This document shows positions 11,528-23,500 of a DNA stretch of 64,000 bases, in pieces. The stretch is from the NCBI RefSeq assembly GCF_021869535.1, contig NW_026262581.1:121548771-121612770 (forward strand), in the 5' to 3' direction. How positions within the stretch are numbered: the stretch's first letter is position 1; each line of letters starts with the position of its first letter. The DNA is from Mytilus californianus (lineage: Eukaryota > Mollusca > Bivalvia > Mytilida > Mytilidae). Both the position numbers and the translations under genes were made by a program. The notes under the pieces were generated by a model. The model was given only the letters and a program-made list of their open reading frames with translations. It did no database searches and was not told where the DNA came from.

Positions 11528-14500
11528 ATGGCGTCGTCCGGCGTCGTCTGAAGACACATTGGTTTTCGCACTCTAACTTTAGTTTAAGTGAATGGATCTC
11601 CATGAAATTTTACCATAAGGTTCAATACCACAAAAGGAAGGTTGGGATTGATTTTGGGGGTTATGGTACCAACAGTTAAGGAATTAGGGGCCAAAAAGGG
11701 GCCAAAAATAAGCATTTTTGTAACTTCCAGACAATAACTTGTGTGTAAGTGTATGGATCTCTCTGACATTGTACCACAAGGTTCCATATCACAAAGGGAA
11801 GGCTGTAATTGATTTTGGGGGTAATTGCCTCAAAATTTTAGGAATTAGGGGCCAAAAAAGGGGCAAAAAACAAGCATTTTTCTAGTTTCATGACAATAAC
11901 TTGTGTGTAAGTGTTTGAATATTTCTGAAATTGTACTACAAAGTTCCATATCACAAAGGGAAAGCTGGAATTGAGTTTGTGGGTAATTGCCCGAAACGTT
12001 TAGGAATTAGGGGCCAAAAAGGGGCCAAAAATAAGCATTTTTCTAGTTTCCAGACAATAACTTGTGTTCAAGTGTATGGATCTCTCTGAAATTGTACTGC
12101 AAGGTACCATACCACAAAGGGAAGGCTTGGATTGAGTTTGGGGGTGATGAATCATAAGGGGGTTCAAAAAATTGGGGGGGGGGGGGGTTTCTTTTTTTTT
12201 CTTTTTTTCCTTTTTTTTTTCTTTTAAAATTTTCCATTTTAAGTTGGTTATTTCTGATTAATATTTAAAAGCAAATAATAATGATATGGTAGGAGATACA
12301 CACCAAACAGGATGTGTAAATTATTATATAATAAGTATTGTGCAATAGCAAGAAATTTTCAATTGCACAGTATTGCACAATTGCAAGAAATCTTCAATTG
12401 CACAGTATTGCGCAATAGCAAGAAATCTTCAATTGCACAGTATTGCGCAATAGCAAGAAATATCCAATAGCACAATATTGCACAATAGCAAGAAATTGTC
12501 AATTGTACAGTATTGCACAATAGCAAGAAATATTCAATTGCACAGTATTGTGCAAAAGAAGATACTCCGTATAAATTACTTATTTCTTGATCAATTTCAA
12601 TGGGATTTTATTCTTGAATTCTTGGGGTTCTTTAATATGCTGAATCTAACCGTGTATTAAGTTTTTGGATTTTGGGCCCCGTTTTTAAATTGGTCCACAT
12701 TGAGGTCCAAAGGGTCCAAAATTTAACTTTGTTTAATTTCATCAAAAATTGAATTATTGGGGATCTTTGATATGCCGAATCTAACCGTGTATTTAGATTC
12801 TTAATTTTTGGTTCCGTTTTCAAATTGGTCTACATTAAGGTCAAAAGGGTCCAAAATTAAACTTAGTTTGATTTTAACAAAAATTGAATTTTTAGGGTTC
12901 TTTGATATGCTGAATCTAAACATGTATTTAGATTTTTGATTATGGGCCCAGTTTTCAAGTTGGTCCAAATCGGGGTCCAAAATTAAACTTTGTTTGATTT
13001 CAACAAAAATTGAATATATGGGGTTCTTTGATATGCTGAATCTAACCATGTATTTAGATTTTTGATTTTTGGGCCCCGTTATCAACTTTGTCCACATTGA
13101 GGTCAAAAGGGTCCAAAATTAAACTTTGTTTGATTTCATCAAAAATTGAATTCTTGGGGTTCTTTGATATGCTGAATCTAACCATGTATTTAGATTTTTT
13201 ATTTGTGGACCCGCTATCAAATTGGTTCATATTGAGGTCAAAAGGGTCCAAATTTAAACTTTGTTTGATTTCATCAAAAATTGAATTATTGGGGTTCTTT
13301 GATATGCCAAATCTAACCGTGTATTTAGATTTTTAATTTTGGGTCCCGTTTTTAAATTGGTCTACATTAAGGTCCAAAGGGTCCAAAATTAAACTTAGTT
13401 TGATTTTAACAAAAATTGAATTCTTGGGGTTCTTTGATATGCTGAATCTAAACATGTGTTTAGATTTTTGATTATGGGCCCAGTTTTCAAGTTGGTCCAA
13501 GTTGGGGTCCAAAATTAAACTTTGTTTGATTTCAACAAAAATTGAATATATGGGGTTCTTTGATATGCTGAATCTAAACATGTATTTAGATTTTAGATTT
13601 TTGGCCCAGTTTTCAAGTTGGTCCAAATTGGGGTCCAAAATTAAACTTTGTTTGATTTCAACAAAAATTGAATATATGGGGTTCTTTGATATGCTGAATC
13701 TTACCATGTATTTAGATTTTTTATTTTTTGGGCCCGCTATCAAATTGGTTCATATTGAGGTCAAAAGGTCCAAAATTAAACTTTGTTTGATTTCATCAAA
13801 AATTGAATTATTGGGGTTCTTTGATATGCCAAATCTAACCGTGTTTTTAGATTTTTAATTTTGGGTCCCGTTTTTTAAATTGGTCTACATTAAGGTCCAA
13901 AGGGTCCAAAATTAAACTTAGTTTGATTTTAACAAAAATTGAATTCTTGGGGTACTTTGATATGCTGAATCTAAACATGTGTTTAGATTTTTGATTATGG
14001 GACCAGTTTTCAAGTTTGTCCAAGTTGGGGTCCAAAATTAAACTTTGTTTGATTTCAACAAAAATTGAATATATGAGGTTCTTTGATATGCTGAATCTAA
14101 CCATGTATTTTGATTTTGGACATTGGACCATAATAGGTAAATTAAAAAAATTGAAGTTCTTAGACCACATTCTTTCTGTGTCAGAAACCTATGCTGTGTC
14201 AAATATTTAATCACAATCCAAATTCAGAGCTGTATCAAGCTTGAGTGTTGTGTCCATACTTGCCCCAACTGTTCAGGGTTCGACCTCTGCGGTCGTATCA
14301 AGCTGCGCCCAGCGAAGCATTTTATTCTGTTCTTGGCTTATGATAAATTAAAAAACTGGTACAGCTAATAACAAGTTCTATTGTTTTGTTACTTGAAATT
14401 TTGTTCCCCTTTTCTTAATTTTTAATCACAAATCCATAAAAAATATCTGCTTTAGTATATGCAATCTCTCCCCACTTCACTCTTTTTCATTGTATAACTG

Positions 14501-17500
14501 TTTTAGCTTATCACAGATATAAATAAGCACGTTTGCTTTTAGCTACAAGTCTTAAAAACTTTTTATTCTGCTTATGAAACATACCGGGTACACTCATTTC
14601 ATGGTTTTATAATGTTGTTCTATGAATTCTAGTATGAATACAGTTTTCAAGCATTATAATTGATTGTTCTTTTGTTACATGAATAGTGAAAACTAGTAAT
14701 CCATGAAAATTATTTGTTAATTACATTATAAAAAGTTCATTTCTCCAATGTTTTATTTTCAGTCTGTTGTGCTGTAGAAGCCTTCAAAAAGCTGGTAGTT
14801 GGACAGAAATTAGCTGATATTTTTGGAGATTTTGGACAATTCTGGCAGTCTATATGTAGTGAAGACCAAATCAGATGGGTAAGTCAACTTTAACAGCTAG
14901 GTATATTTTGAATAAGCTTATACATTTCACTATAATACATTTTGTATAAGAGGAGTATAGCCGACCATGCGGTATAGGTTTTTCTCATTGTTGAGGGCCA
15001 TACGGTTGCCTATAATTGCTTATTTCCACTTCATTTGAACTTCGGTGGATAGATGTCTCATTGGCAATCATATCACATCTCCTTATTTTTATATAGTATC
15101 AGGATACACATAATGACATGGCTGACACTCAATAAACACAGGGATTTCAACTCTTACTCATGCCAATGTTAAATGTAGGGATTTCAACTCGCTGAAGTAT
15201 TACTAATTGAGTACTAGTTTGCTTCAGCAAGCGATACTCAAGTACTCGCTTGTAAAAAATATCTTCAAAATGGAAACACAAAATTGTACATATTTTACGT
15301 ATTTGGGGTTGTTGTTTAATGGACGTAAAACCCTCAACATTATCATCTAGGACAATATAAAGTCCAAAGAATTTTATATCATAATTAATAGCTCATTTAC
15401 TACATGAACTAATTATGTAAACAATAATATAATCTATTATTTAATAAACACCTTTTGAAAAATGATTACAAAGTCAAATCAGATCAAACAACAGTATTCG
15501 GTAATCATCAATTAAACACATATAATGATACATTCTCTGAGGGTCACCACAGGGTGCTACAAATGTATTAGAAATATGATCTTGTCAACTTTTCTAGGCA
15601 TATTCGGTTTCTCAACTTTGTTACTTAACTAACAGTCCTGCAGATGAAAATATTTGCTCTGAAGGTACAGATATGATGGAATGGCTAAGGCACTAAACAT
15701 GCTAAAAGCCAAAAAAAGCTGCTCTGGTGCATAGCCCACCTTTTTCGGAAGAATTTTTAATGACAATAACACAAACATTCGAAAGATATTTTAATTGTAA
15801 TTTTTAATCAAAGATTACTTTTTAATTTCCTTAGAGGTGTTCTTAAAATAATCAATTAGATATAAAGAAGGCCACAACATTCTAACAGGAAACCAATTAT
15901 CTGAGTATCATTTTGGTATTCGATACTTGGTTCTACTGAGTGATACTCGAGTTTTCATTGACATCCCTAGTTAAAAGCGAGTGATCTATCTTTTTTTTAA
16001 CCTTGGAAATCTTTATACCAAAATTTATGACAAATTGAAAGGACTTCTTTTCTCATTATTGACTTCCTTTCCTTGATGGTAATGCCTAATTGGATCCATA
16101 TTTATATGGAGTGTATATTTTTCAGTAAGTTAAATATGCATGTGTTTACGATTTCATCTCACAGTTATTTATAAAGCAACTTGAAATTTGCAGCAGTATT
16201 TTTATGCCCCACCTAGGGGCATTATGTTTTTCGGTCTGTGCGTCCGTTCGTTCGTTTGTCCGTTCGTTCGTCCGTCCGTCTGTCCCTCTTCAGGTTAAAG
16301 TTTTTGGTCAAGGAAGTTTTTGATGAAGTTGAAGTCCAATCAACTTGAAACTTTGTTCACATGTTCCCTATATGATCTTTCTAATTTTAATGCCAAATTA
16401 GAGTTTTGACCCAAATTTCACGGTCCACTCAACATTGAAAATTATAGTGCGAGTGGGGCATCCGTGTACTATGGACACATTCTTGTTTCATATTGTTATA
16501 GTTGATGTTTTGATGTTTTTGTCATTTGTTTAAAGCTATTATCATTTAATTAAGTGCTTATCCTTAACTATTTTGTTTTGTGCTTTAATCTCAGTACCAC
16601 CAGAGGCGGATTCAGGAAGAGGTGGTGGAGCTGGCCCTCTCACTCGCCCTATGGAGCTTCATCATATGATAAATTCATAGACATTTTACAAGTATCACGC
16701 CAAACATTAGCTTGCCAGCACCCACCCACTTTTGAATTTAATATCATTCTATCATTCTGAGGTCAAAGTTCAAGACATAGATATTAATCAAATAGACCAG
16801 AAATCATGCAACTGAAAACATATGGTCCATTTCATTTTTTTTTTCAGTTAGGACCAGAAAAGGGTGTAACGCATCTAGCTACAGCAGCCATTGTTAATGC
16901 AATATGGGATTTATGGGCTAAAATGGAAGGGAAGGTGAGTGTTATTTATATATTTTGCTGTTATATTAGCAAATCTTAGAACACAAATTAAATGAATCAA
17001 TTGTATAGATGTTTATATATTGCAGTTGGTCAGATGTATTTGATTTCACAAAAAGAGCTATCTGAAATATTAGTAGCTGCCAAAATTAAACTGAGGTCAA
17101 ATTAACTGCAAATGTTTACCTTTAATAGTTGAGACTAACTGTTTTGTATGTGCAATTATGATTTCAAAAGCGCTCTAATTTAAAATGGATTTTTTTTAAA
17201 TGCATTACATCTTATCTGTTGAGAATCGTTTTGTCACGATTGATTGGTTCCCCATTAAGTCTTTTAACCTATTATTTTGTACTTTACATATCACATGCAA
17301 TTGTCAACGTATATTTGTTCCGTCTAACAGAAGTTCCCCTGGAACCTTTGTAATAAACAATGCAATGATATCTTTTCCACTTGGAACAAATATTTTATAC
17401 CCTTTATTCGGTTAGGATTCAATAGGAACAAATACTGTAATATTTGTTCCGGTGGAAATTATATTACAGAATATTAAATCTTCCACTTGGAACTTATATT

Positions 17501-20500
17501 ATAAAGGAACTTCTATTTCATGACACAGTTACTATAGATAAGGTGAAGCATTGCAGATCATTATAATTACATTTTCTATTACTCTAAGCAGCTGGTACTG
17601 AACTCATATTTACTATTGATTAGGTTCTTCTACTGCCAGTTTACATGAAAACTTAAATATGAATTATTTCTAATCACATGAGTTTGTTTCTGATAATTTG
17701 TCTGCTTTTCGAATTTGACAACTATCTAATTTTTGTCTTGCTTTTGTTTCAGCCTTTGTGGAAACTTCTTGCAGATATGGTAATGTATATAATGTTAATA
17801 CTGTTATTTTTATTATATGGACAAGTCAGGTTGCCCTATTGTAGTAACTCTGCCTCTCTGCGTTCATCAACACTTCTATGTCCTACATGTACCATAAGTT
17901 AAGATTGCCTCAACAAATTTTCTTAATATTTATGCACTGTCATCATATCTATTTATGAAAGATCATTTTGATTTTTGTGGAAATTGGAAAAATTCAACTA
18001 AACTTAGTTTTTGTTAGAAAATCACAAATTTGAGAAACATTTTTGGTGTGAGGATTTCAATGAAAATTAATAAGCAGGTATAATATGCTATCCAAATTGA
18101 TTCCTGGTGTCAAATTTGTGTTGACATCTTTATTTTTTTGTTAAAAAATCACAAATTTTAAAAATCATCTTTTTGTGCTAGGATTTCAAATAAATTTGGT
18201 ATGTTGGTGTAATATGCAATTCTCATTTACTTCCCAGTAAGGGGTTATCCCAGTCATCATTCCTGAAATGGTATAAAAGATTTAGCCATATAGTTACAGA
18301 GAAGAAGAGAATGTGACCATTCAATTTCCTCTAGCAATTGTCTTGAGGCCATGCTTTTCTCCTCAATAAAAAAAAGAAGAAAAAATACATTAGGCCCTCC
18401 AAATTTGGTTCACTTTAGCAATATAGTTTCAAAGGAGATAAGGAAACTTGTTATAGTATATAAACAGATGTCTGACGAAAATGGACATAAAGTGAATGCA
18501 AGTGTTAACAATGATCCTATGTACCAGATGAGTTAACAAGTTACTTTTTTGGTTTGAATATGAATAAAAGGAGACGTTTGGTAAACTTCAATGAGACAGC
18601 AACCGCACCACAAAAATAACCTCAGTAGTCTATAAATGTTGTGAAAAAATAAAACAGGAACAATCAATGCCATCAACCCCAATTCTCCAAATACATGTAT
18701 CATTTTACAAAATTAATATATGACATAAGACAAATACAGAGGAGGATTCTGACTTGTAGATGCACATAGATATATCTGTTTGTGCAGGTAATGAATGTTA
18801 TGTTTATTTTGACAGGAACCAGAGAAGCTTGTTTCAACCATTGATTTCAGATACATGTAAGTGTTCTCAAGGTCACTCATTCTTCTATTACTATTTACAA
18901 CTGTTGATCTGTGAAAATACAGTGTTTCTGATGATCAAACATGTATGTAAAACTTCAAATGTGAATTTTTGGTAATGAAATTGTGAAATATACAAATGTA
19001 CTTTAACAAATGACAATTATTTCATTAGATTATTTTTGGTAAACCATGGCTCAAGTATAAAGTATTTGGGAAAATGTGCAAATAGAAATCACAATAACCA
19101 AAATTTACTAAAAAAAATATTCATATTTAAGGCATATTTACATTTAAGAAGAGACTTCAAGCTAGAGGGGCACATCTCACTTCTGATTTATCTTTGAACA
19201 AGGTCATTTCTATTTAAAGCACAAATTGTTCATCATTAAGGAAGATTCATTTCCTAAATAAACATTAAGCATCTATTCGCAAAACTGTTTTTATCCATAG
19301 GTTAAACACATATCCCAGCATTGTTAAATTAGTCTCCCCTTAATCTAAGTCTCAATGATAGAATGCTATTTCATTATGTATAATAAGTATTACTTAAAAT
19401 TTTCCCCTGAGTAATCAGCCCTAGAAGAGAATTGTAAGTGTTCCATATATTTTGTAAACAGACATTTACTGAATTTTTTTTTAATTACAGGGAGGATGCA
19501 TTAACAAAACAGGAAGCAATAGGTACGATGGAATTTATTCTTTCTGTAGCATAGTTAAAAGGGAAATAGGATTGCTTTTTCACTAAAATCAGGACAAGAT
19601 ATTAAAGTTTAGTTAGATTGAAAGAATATACAACCAAAATTTGATAGTTCAGTTCAGTTATAATGTAGGAACATAACTTTTTGAAAGGAAGAGGTTTTTA
19701 GTTTAGATAGAATATCATCTGTGTCACATACATGTACACATGGATGTCCCTGACCACATTCAAATCCTCAACTAGTTCTCAGATTACTTGATATACAGCC
19801 ATAAAATTTTGAAAGACTGTCCATGTTATATTAGATGAAGGTCAAACAACCAATAATTCAGTCTTTATTGATTTTGAATCTGAACCATACAACTTGGTGT
19901 AAGGATGCATCTAGGGGAGTGACAGTCACCATAAAAAATTATGCAAATTTGACCAATATTTTATATTTCGGTGACGTCTATTACATCAGAGATAAGTTTT
20001 CAGATACTAAGTGACCAATCATATAACTTGATGGATGTTAGGATGCATCAGTGAGAGGAACATGTATCTATAAAAAAATGTGTTAAACTTCATGGTATTT
20101 AGTATTAATATTACTGAATATGATAATAAGATCTATACTTTCAGAACTTTTAAAATCAAGACAAGCTGGAAAGGCAGATAGAGGTAATTATGATTTAATA
20201 AAATATATGAGGTGATCTTAGTGTTGAGGTCAAATGATAGCAATTCTGGTATAATATCAGATTATGTAGAACCTTGGTTGAAATTTGTTTATCATCCTAC
20301 TTTTTGATAAACTTTTTAGCTACAGCAATATTTTTGGTTTACTGTCTTGAAATAAGTACTAACAGCATTTAAATTTGAAGTCATAATTATCCATGGAATA
20401 CTGTAAATAAAGGTTTCATTGTGTGTGTCAGAACTTCTTTACATTTGAAACTGGGATTTAAATATTGAAATTTGAATTTCTCTGCCTTCTATTAGGCATA

Positions 20501-23500
20501 ATTTAAATAGTACATGTACATTCAGTTAAATTGTAACTTTACATTTGAAAATGGGATTTGAATATTAAAATTTCACAGACAGAATGTCTCTGCTTTCTAT
20601 TTGGCATAATAGGAAATAGTACATTCAGTTGAATTTTGACTTACTGTTCTATGTGAAAAATAACAAAGAAAAGGACAGTTTTTATGAAATAAAACATTAT
20701 ATTACATGCATCTTATGAATGATATAAAACTTATTACGAAAATATGTAATATAAATCTAATCTTATTAACTTTCCTTCTAATATTTATACTAATATAACA
20801 TAAAATAAATCTGGTAAGTTTTGTTTTAGAGGCTGAACTGAAAAGTGCAGGTTTTCCAGCTTACACAACATCATGTGGTTGGTTAGATTATCCAGATGAC
20901 AAGATCAGAAAGGTATATTCATGCTTTCATTTTAGTTGAATCTCCCACTATAGAAAATAAATAAACAAAAACATGAACAATGAAAAAAAGCTGAGGGCTT
21001 TCGAATAATGTAATTATTGTAGAAGAGGACCATTAAAATATGAGAACATTCATTATGATTTAATAAAAAAAGATTTCAACTACTGTGCCCTTGGAAGTGA
21101 AATCTGAAAATTTCAGAAATACATTTTGAAATATCTATTTCAATAGCCTATAAAAGTATCTTGAAAAGGCCTTTGTATTTATGTTTTAGTTGGCAACTGA
21201 AGCGATTAGTCAAGGAATGGAGAGGTAAGATCATTATGGTTTTAGTATGTAGACTGTAGATAGTACATGTGTTGTTAGCTGGTCATAGTGCTTTTTAATT
21301 CATTTGTGTTAGGACACAATATATCAGTGATGTCATAAGATGCCAATGTAGATGATTATATCATAAGTATCTGAAACTAATCAGATGTACATTTTTTTCA
21401 CACCAATACTGTCATAAATGCTTCAGATATTTGTCAAATCTATTTACTCTCCATGAAATAGCCTAATCATGATAGCTATAAATATATATATATATATTTT
21501 TAAATATATGATAGGGTATGTATTTTAGATATTCAAAATGTAGGAAAAGGGCAGTGTACTGGATGTCTCAGCTGCTCACCCCTTCTACGAAGCTTGAAGT
21601 CGGAGGGTCACTGATGAGTCTTATGTAGACGAAACGCGCGTCTGGCTTATCAAAATTATAAGCCTGGTACCTTTGATAACTATTTATTGTAGATAAGACG
21701 TGTCTTTTAAAAAGTGCAAACTGATATATCATTTATTAAATTATTGTCAGCCCTTTTGAAAGCTTTAAACAAAATCATTGAATGGTGTATACACTTAACT
21801 ATCATTATGTTGTTTTCCTTAAGAGACCTACAAAAAATGAATTAAGATAGTTATTTTATTCTTGAAGAAAGGTTTATAGTTATTGAATGCAAGTTTTTAA
21901 ATACATTATTTTAATTACTTTAAGATTTAAAATGAAAGTTGGAGGAGATATTGAAGATGATATCAGAAGGGCCAAAATCTTCAGAGAAACAATTGGATAT
22001 GATAGATTATGGGTGAGTCACAAAACAATAGCATAGCATCCATATATGTTTTGAAAGAGATTTTTTCTCATTTTTAAATTGGATTTCTAGATTGACTCAG
22101 TTTGAAAATGTAGTAATTGCAAGGTTTTTTTTTATGTTTGGTATTAATAAATTCATTCCTATAAACAACTATACCTCTGCCACAAGACCTGAATTTTCTG
22201 AAATAATAGATCCTATTTCAAAATGTTAGCATTTTAAAGAATGTAGAAATATATAAATATTGCAAAAGTATGTTAGTAATTTTTATTTTAAAGTTATCTC
22301 CCCTGGTTGAATGGATTTCTAGTCGCCTACATAATAATGAATATAAAAGTTGTTTATATATATTTGCTACATGCAGTCATTTAAAAGTTTGCATGGATTT
22401 TTCAACACATTTTCATCATAACTTAATTATTGTGCAGTTCTTAAACTTCAGATATGATATCATTTAAATGTTTTTAGTAGAGTTTTAACTGCAACTTTCT
22501 TGCCATTGTTTTAATTAGGTTAACAAATCCCTATATTACATTTGTTTAATATCAGACCCGGACTTCCTTTAAACTGAGTTTTGCTGTGTGTATTGCTATG
22601 TGTTTGTTTATTCTACATTGGCTAGAGGTATAGGGGGAGGGTTGAGATCTCACAAAACATGTTTAACCCCACCGCATTTTTGCACCTGTCCCAATTCAGG
22701 AACCTCTGGCCTTTGTTAGCCTTGTATGTTTTTTTTAATTTTGGTTCATCTATATGTTTCAGAGTTTAGTGTACTGTCCATTTTCTCTTAACTAGTACAC
22801 ATTTTTATTTAGGGGCTAGCTGAAGCCTGCCTCCGGGTGCAGGATTTTCTCTCTGTGTTGAAGACCCATTGGTGGCCTTGGGCTGTTTTCTGCTCTTTGG
22901 TTGGATTGTTACCTCTTTGACACATTCCCCGTTTCCATTCTCAATTTTAATAATTGTGAACCTAATTTACAGATGGTGGATGCTAATCAGAAATGGGAAG
23001 TACAGGAATCTATTGATTGGATGAAAAAGTTAGCTCCATATAAACCATTATGGATTGAGGAACCCACAAATCCAGATGATATTATGGGCCATGCTGCTAT
23101 TGCTGAGGTAAGCATAAATTATTGTGAATAGAGAAACTAATTAAGCTATCCTTAATGATGATAAAATGATGGTATTGACAATGGTTCAATTGGAAAAGTT
23201 ATCATAAATATATTGAGGGATAGAAGATTCAACAAATCCTGATGATGTTATGGGCTGTACTGCTATTGCTAAAGTAAATATAAAACATTGGGGAATGTGG
23301 ATAGAGGAATCCACAAATACTGATGATGTTTAAAGCCATGCTGCTATCCATTAGGAATGCATAAATAGACGTTATCCCTATATCAGAATCTGCAATCCAT
23401 GACCAGAGATTTTGCAGCACATCATACAACAATCACTTTTTCATTGTTGCGACACATTTTTATGCCCGGTCATAGCGGAGGGGGCATTAAGTTTCACCCT

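Larger units (their letters stand above)
11423..14325 (+). mobile_element. 2.9-kb satellite-bearing element, copy 1 (ENOSF1-1 intron 2)
   Basis: Runs from TTTTTATACGACCGCAAAA to GCGGTCGTATCAAGCTGC...GCGAAGCATTTTATT. The sub-terminal ATACGACCGCA occurs inverted at the two ends. Inside, in order: a GTC microsatellite, about four 161-bp repeats, a G/T-rich patch, a 35-bp minisatellite and eleven to twelve 126/135-bp satellite units. The same architecture occurs inverted at 57321-60257, and both ends are kept in a short derivative at 46484-46739, which fixes the boundaries. No transposase ORF is visible, so it is non-autonomous. The layout recalls the tandem-repeat 'pearl'-type elements of oysters; that comparison is inference. 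Confidence 0.82.

Noticed and set aside
11358-11679. Frames with poly-Val, poly-Ser or poly-Asp runs (also 60030-60314)
   Set aside because: They are translations of the GTC/GAC microsatellite inside the 2.9-kb element.
12335-12560. 35-bp repeats considered as a CRISPR array
   Set aside because: The units are directly contiguous with no unique spacers and lie in an animal intron; it is a minisatellite.
13333-13858. Long open frames on both strands in the satellite (also 57478-59187)
   Set aside because: They repeat the monomer, occur on both strands, and have no domain or start context; they are a by-product of monomer length and low stop content.
22901-23131. 76-codon frame starting upstream of ENOSF1-1 exon 12 as an alternative first exon
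   Set aside because: Its first 24 codons are retroelement tail and intron. The exon 12 acceptor at 22972 is good and the upstream exons are intact.
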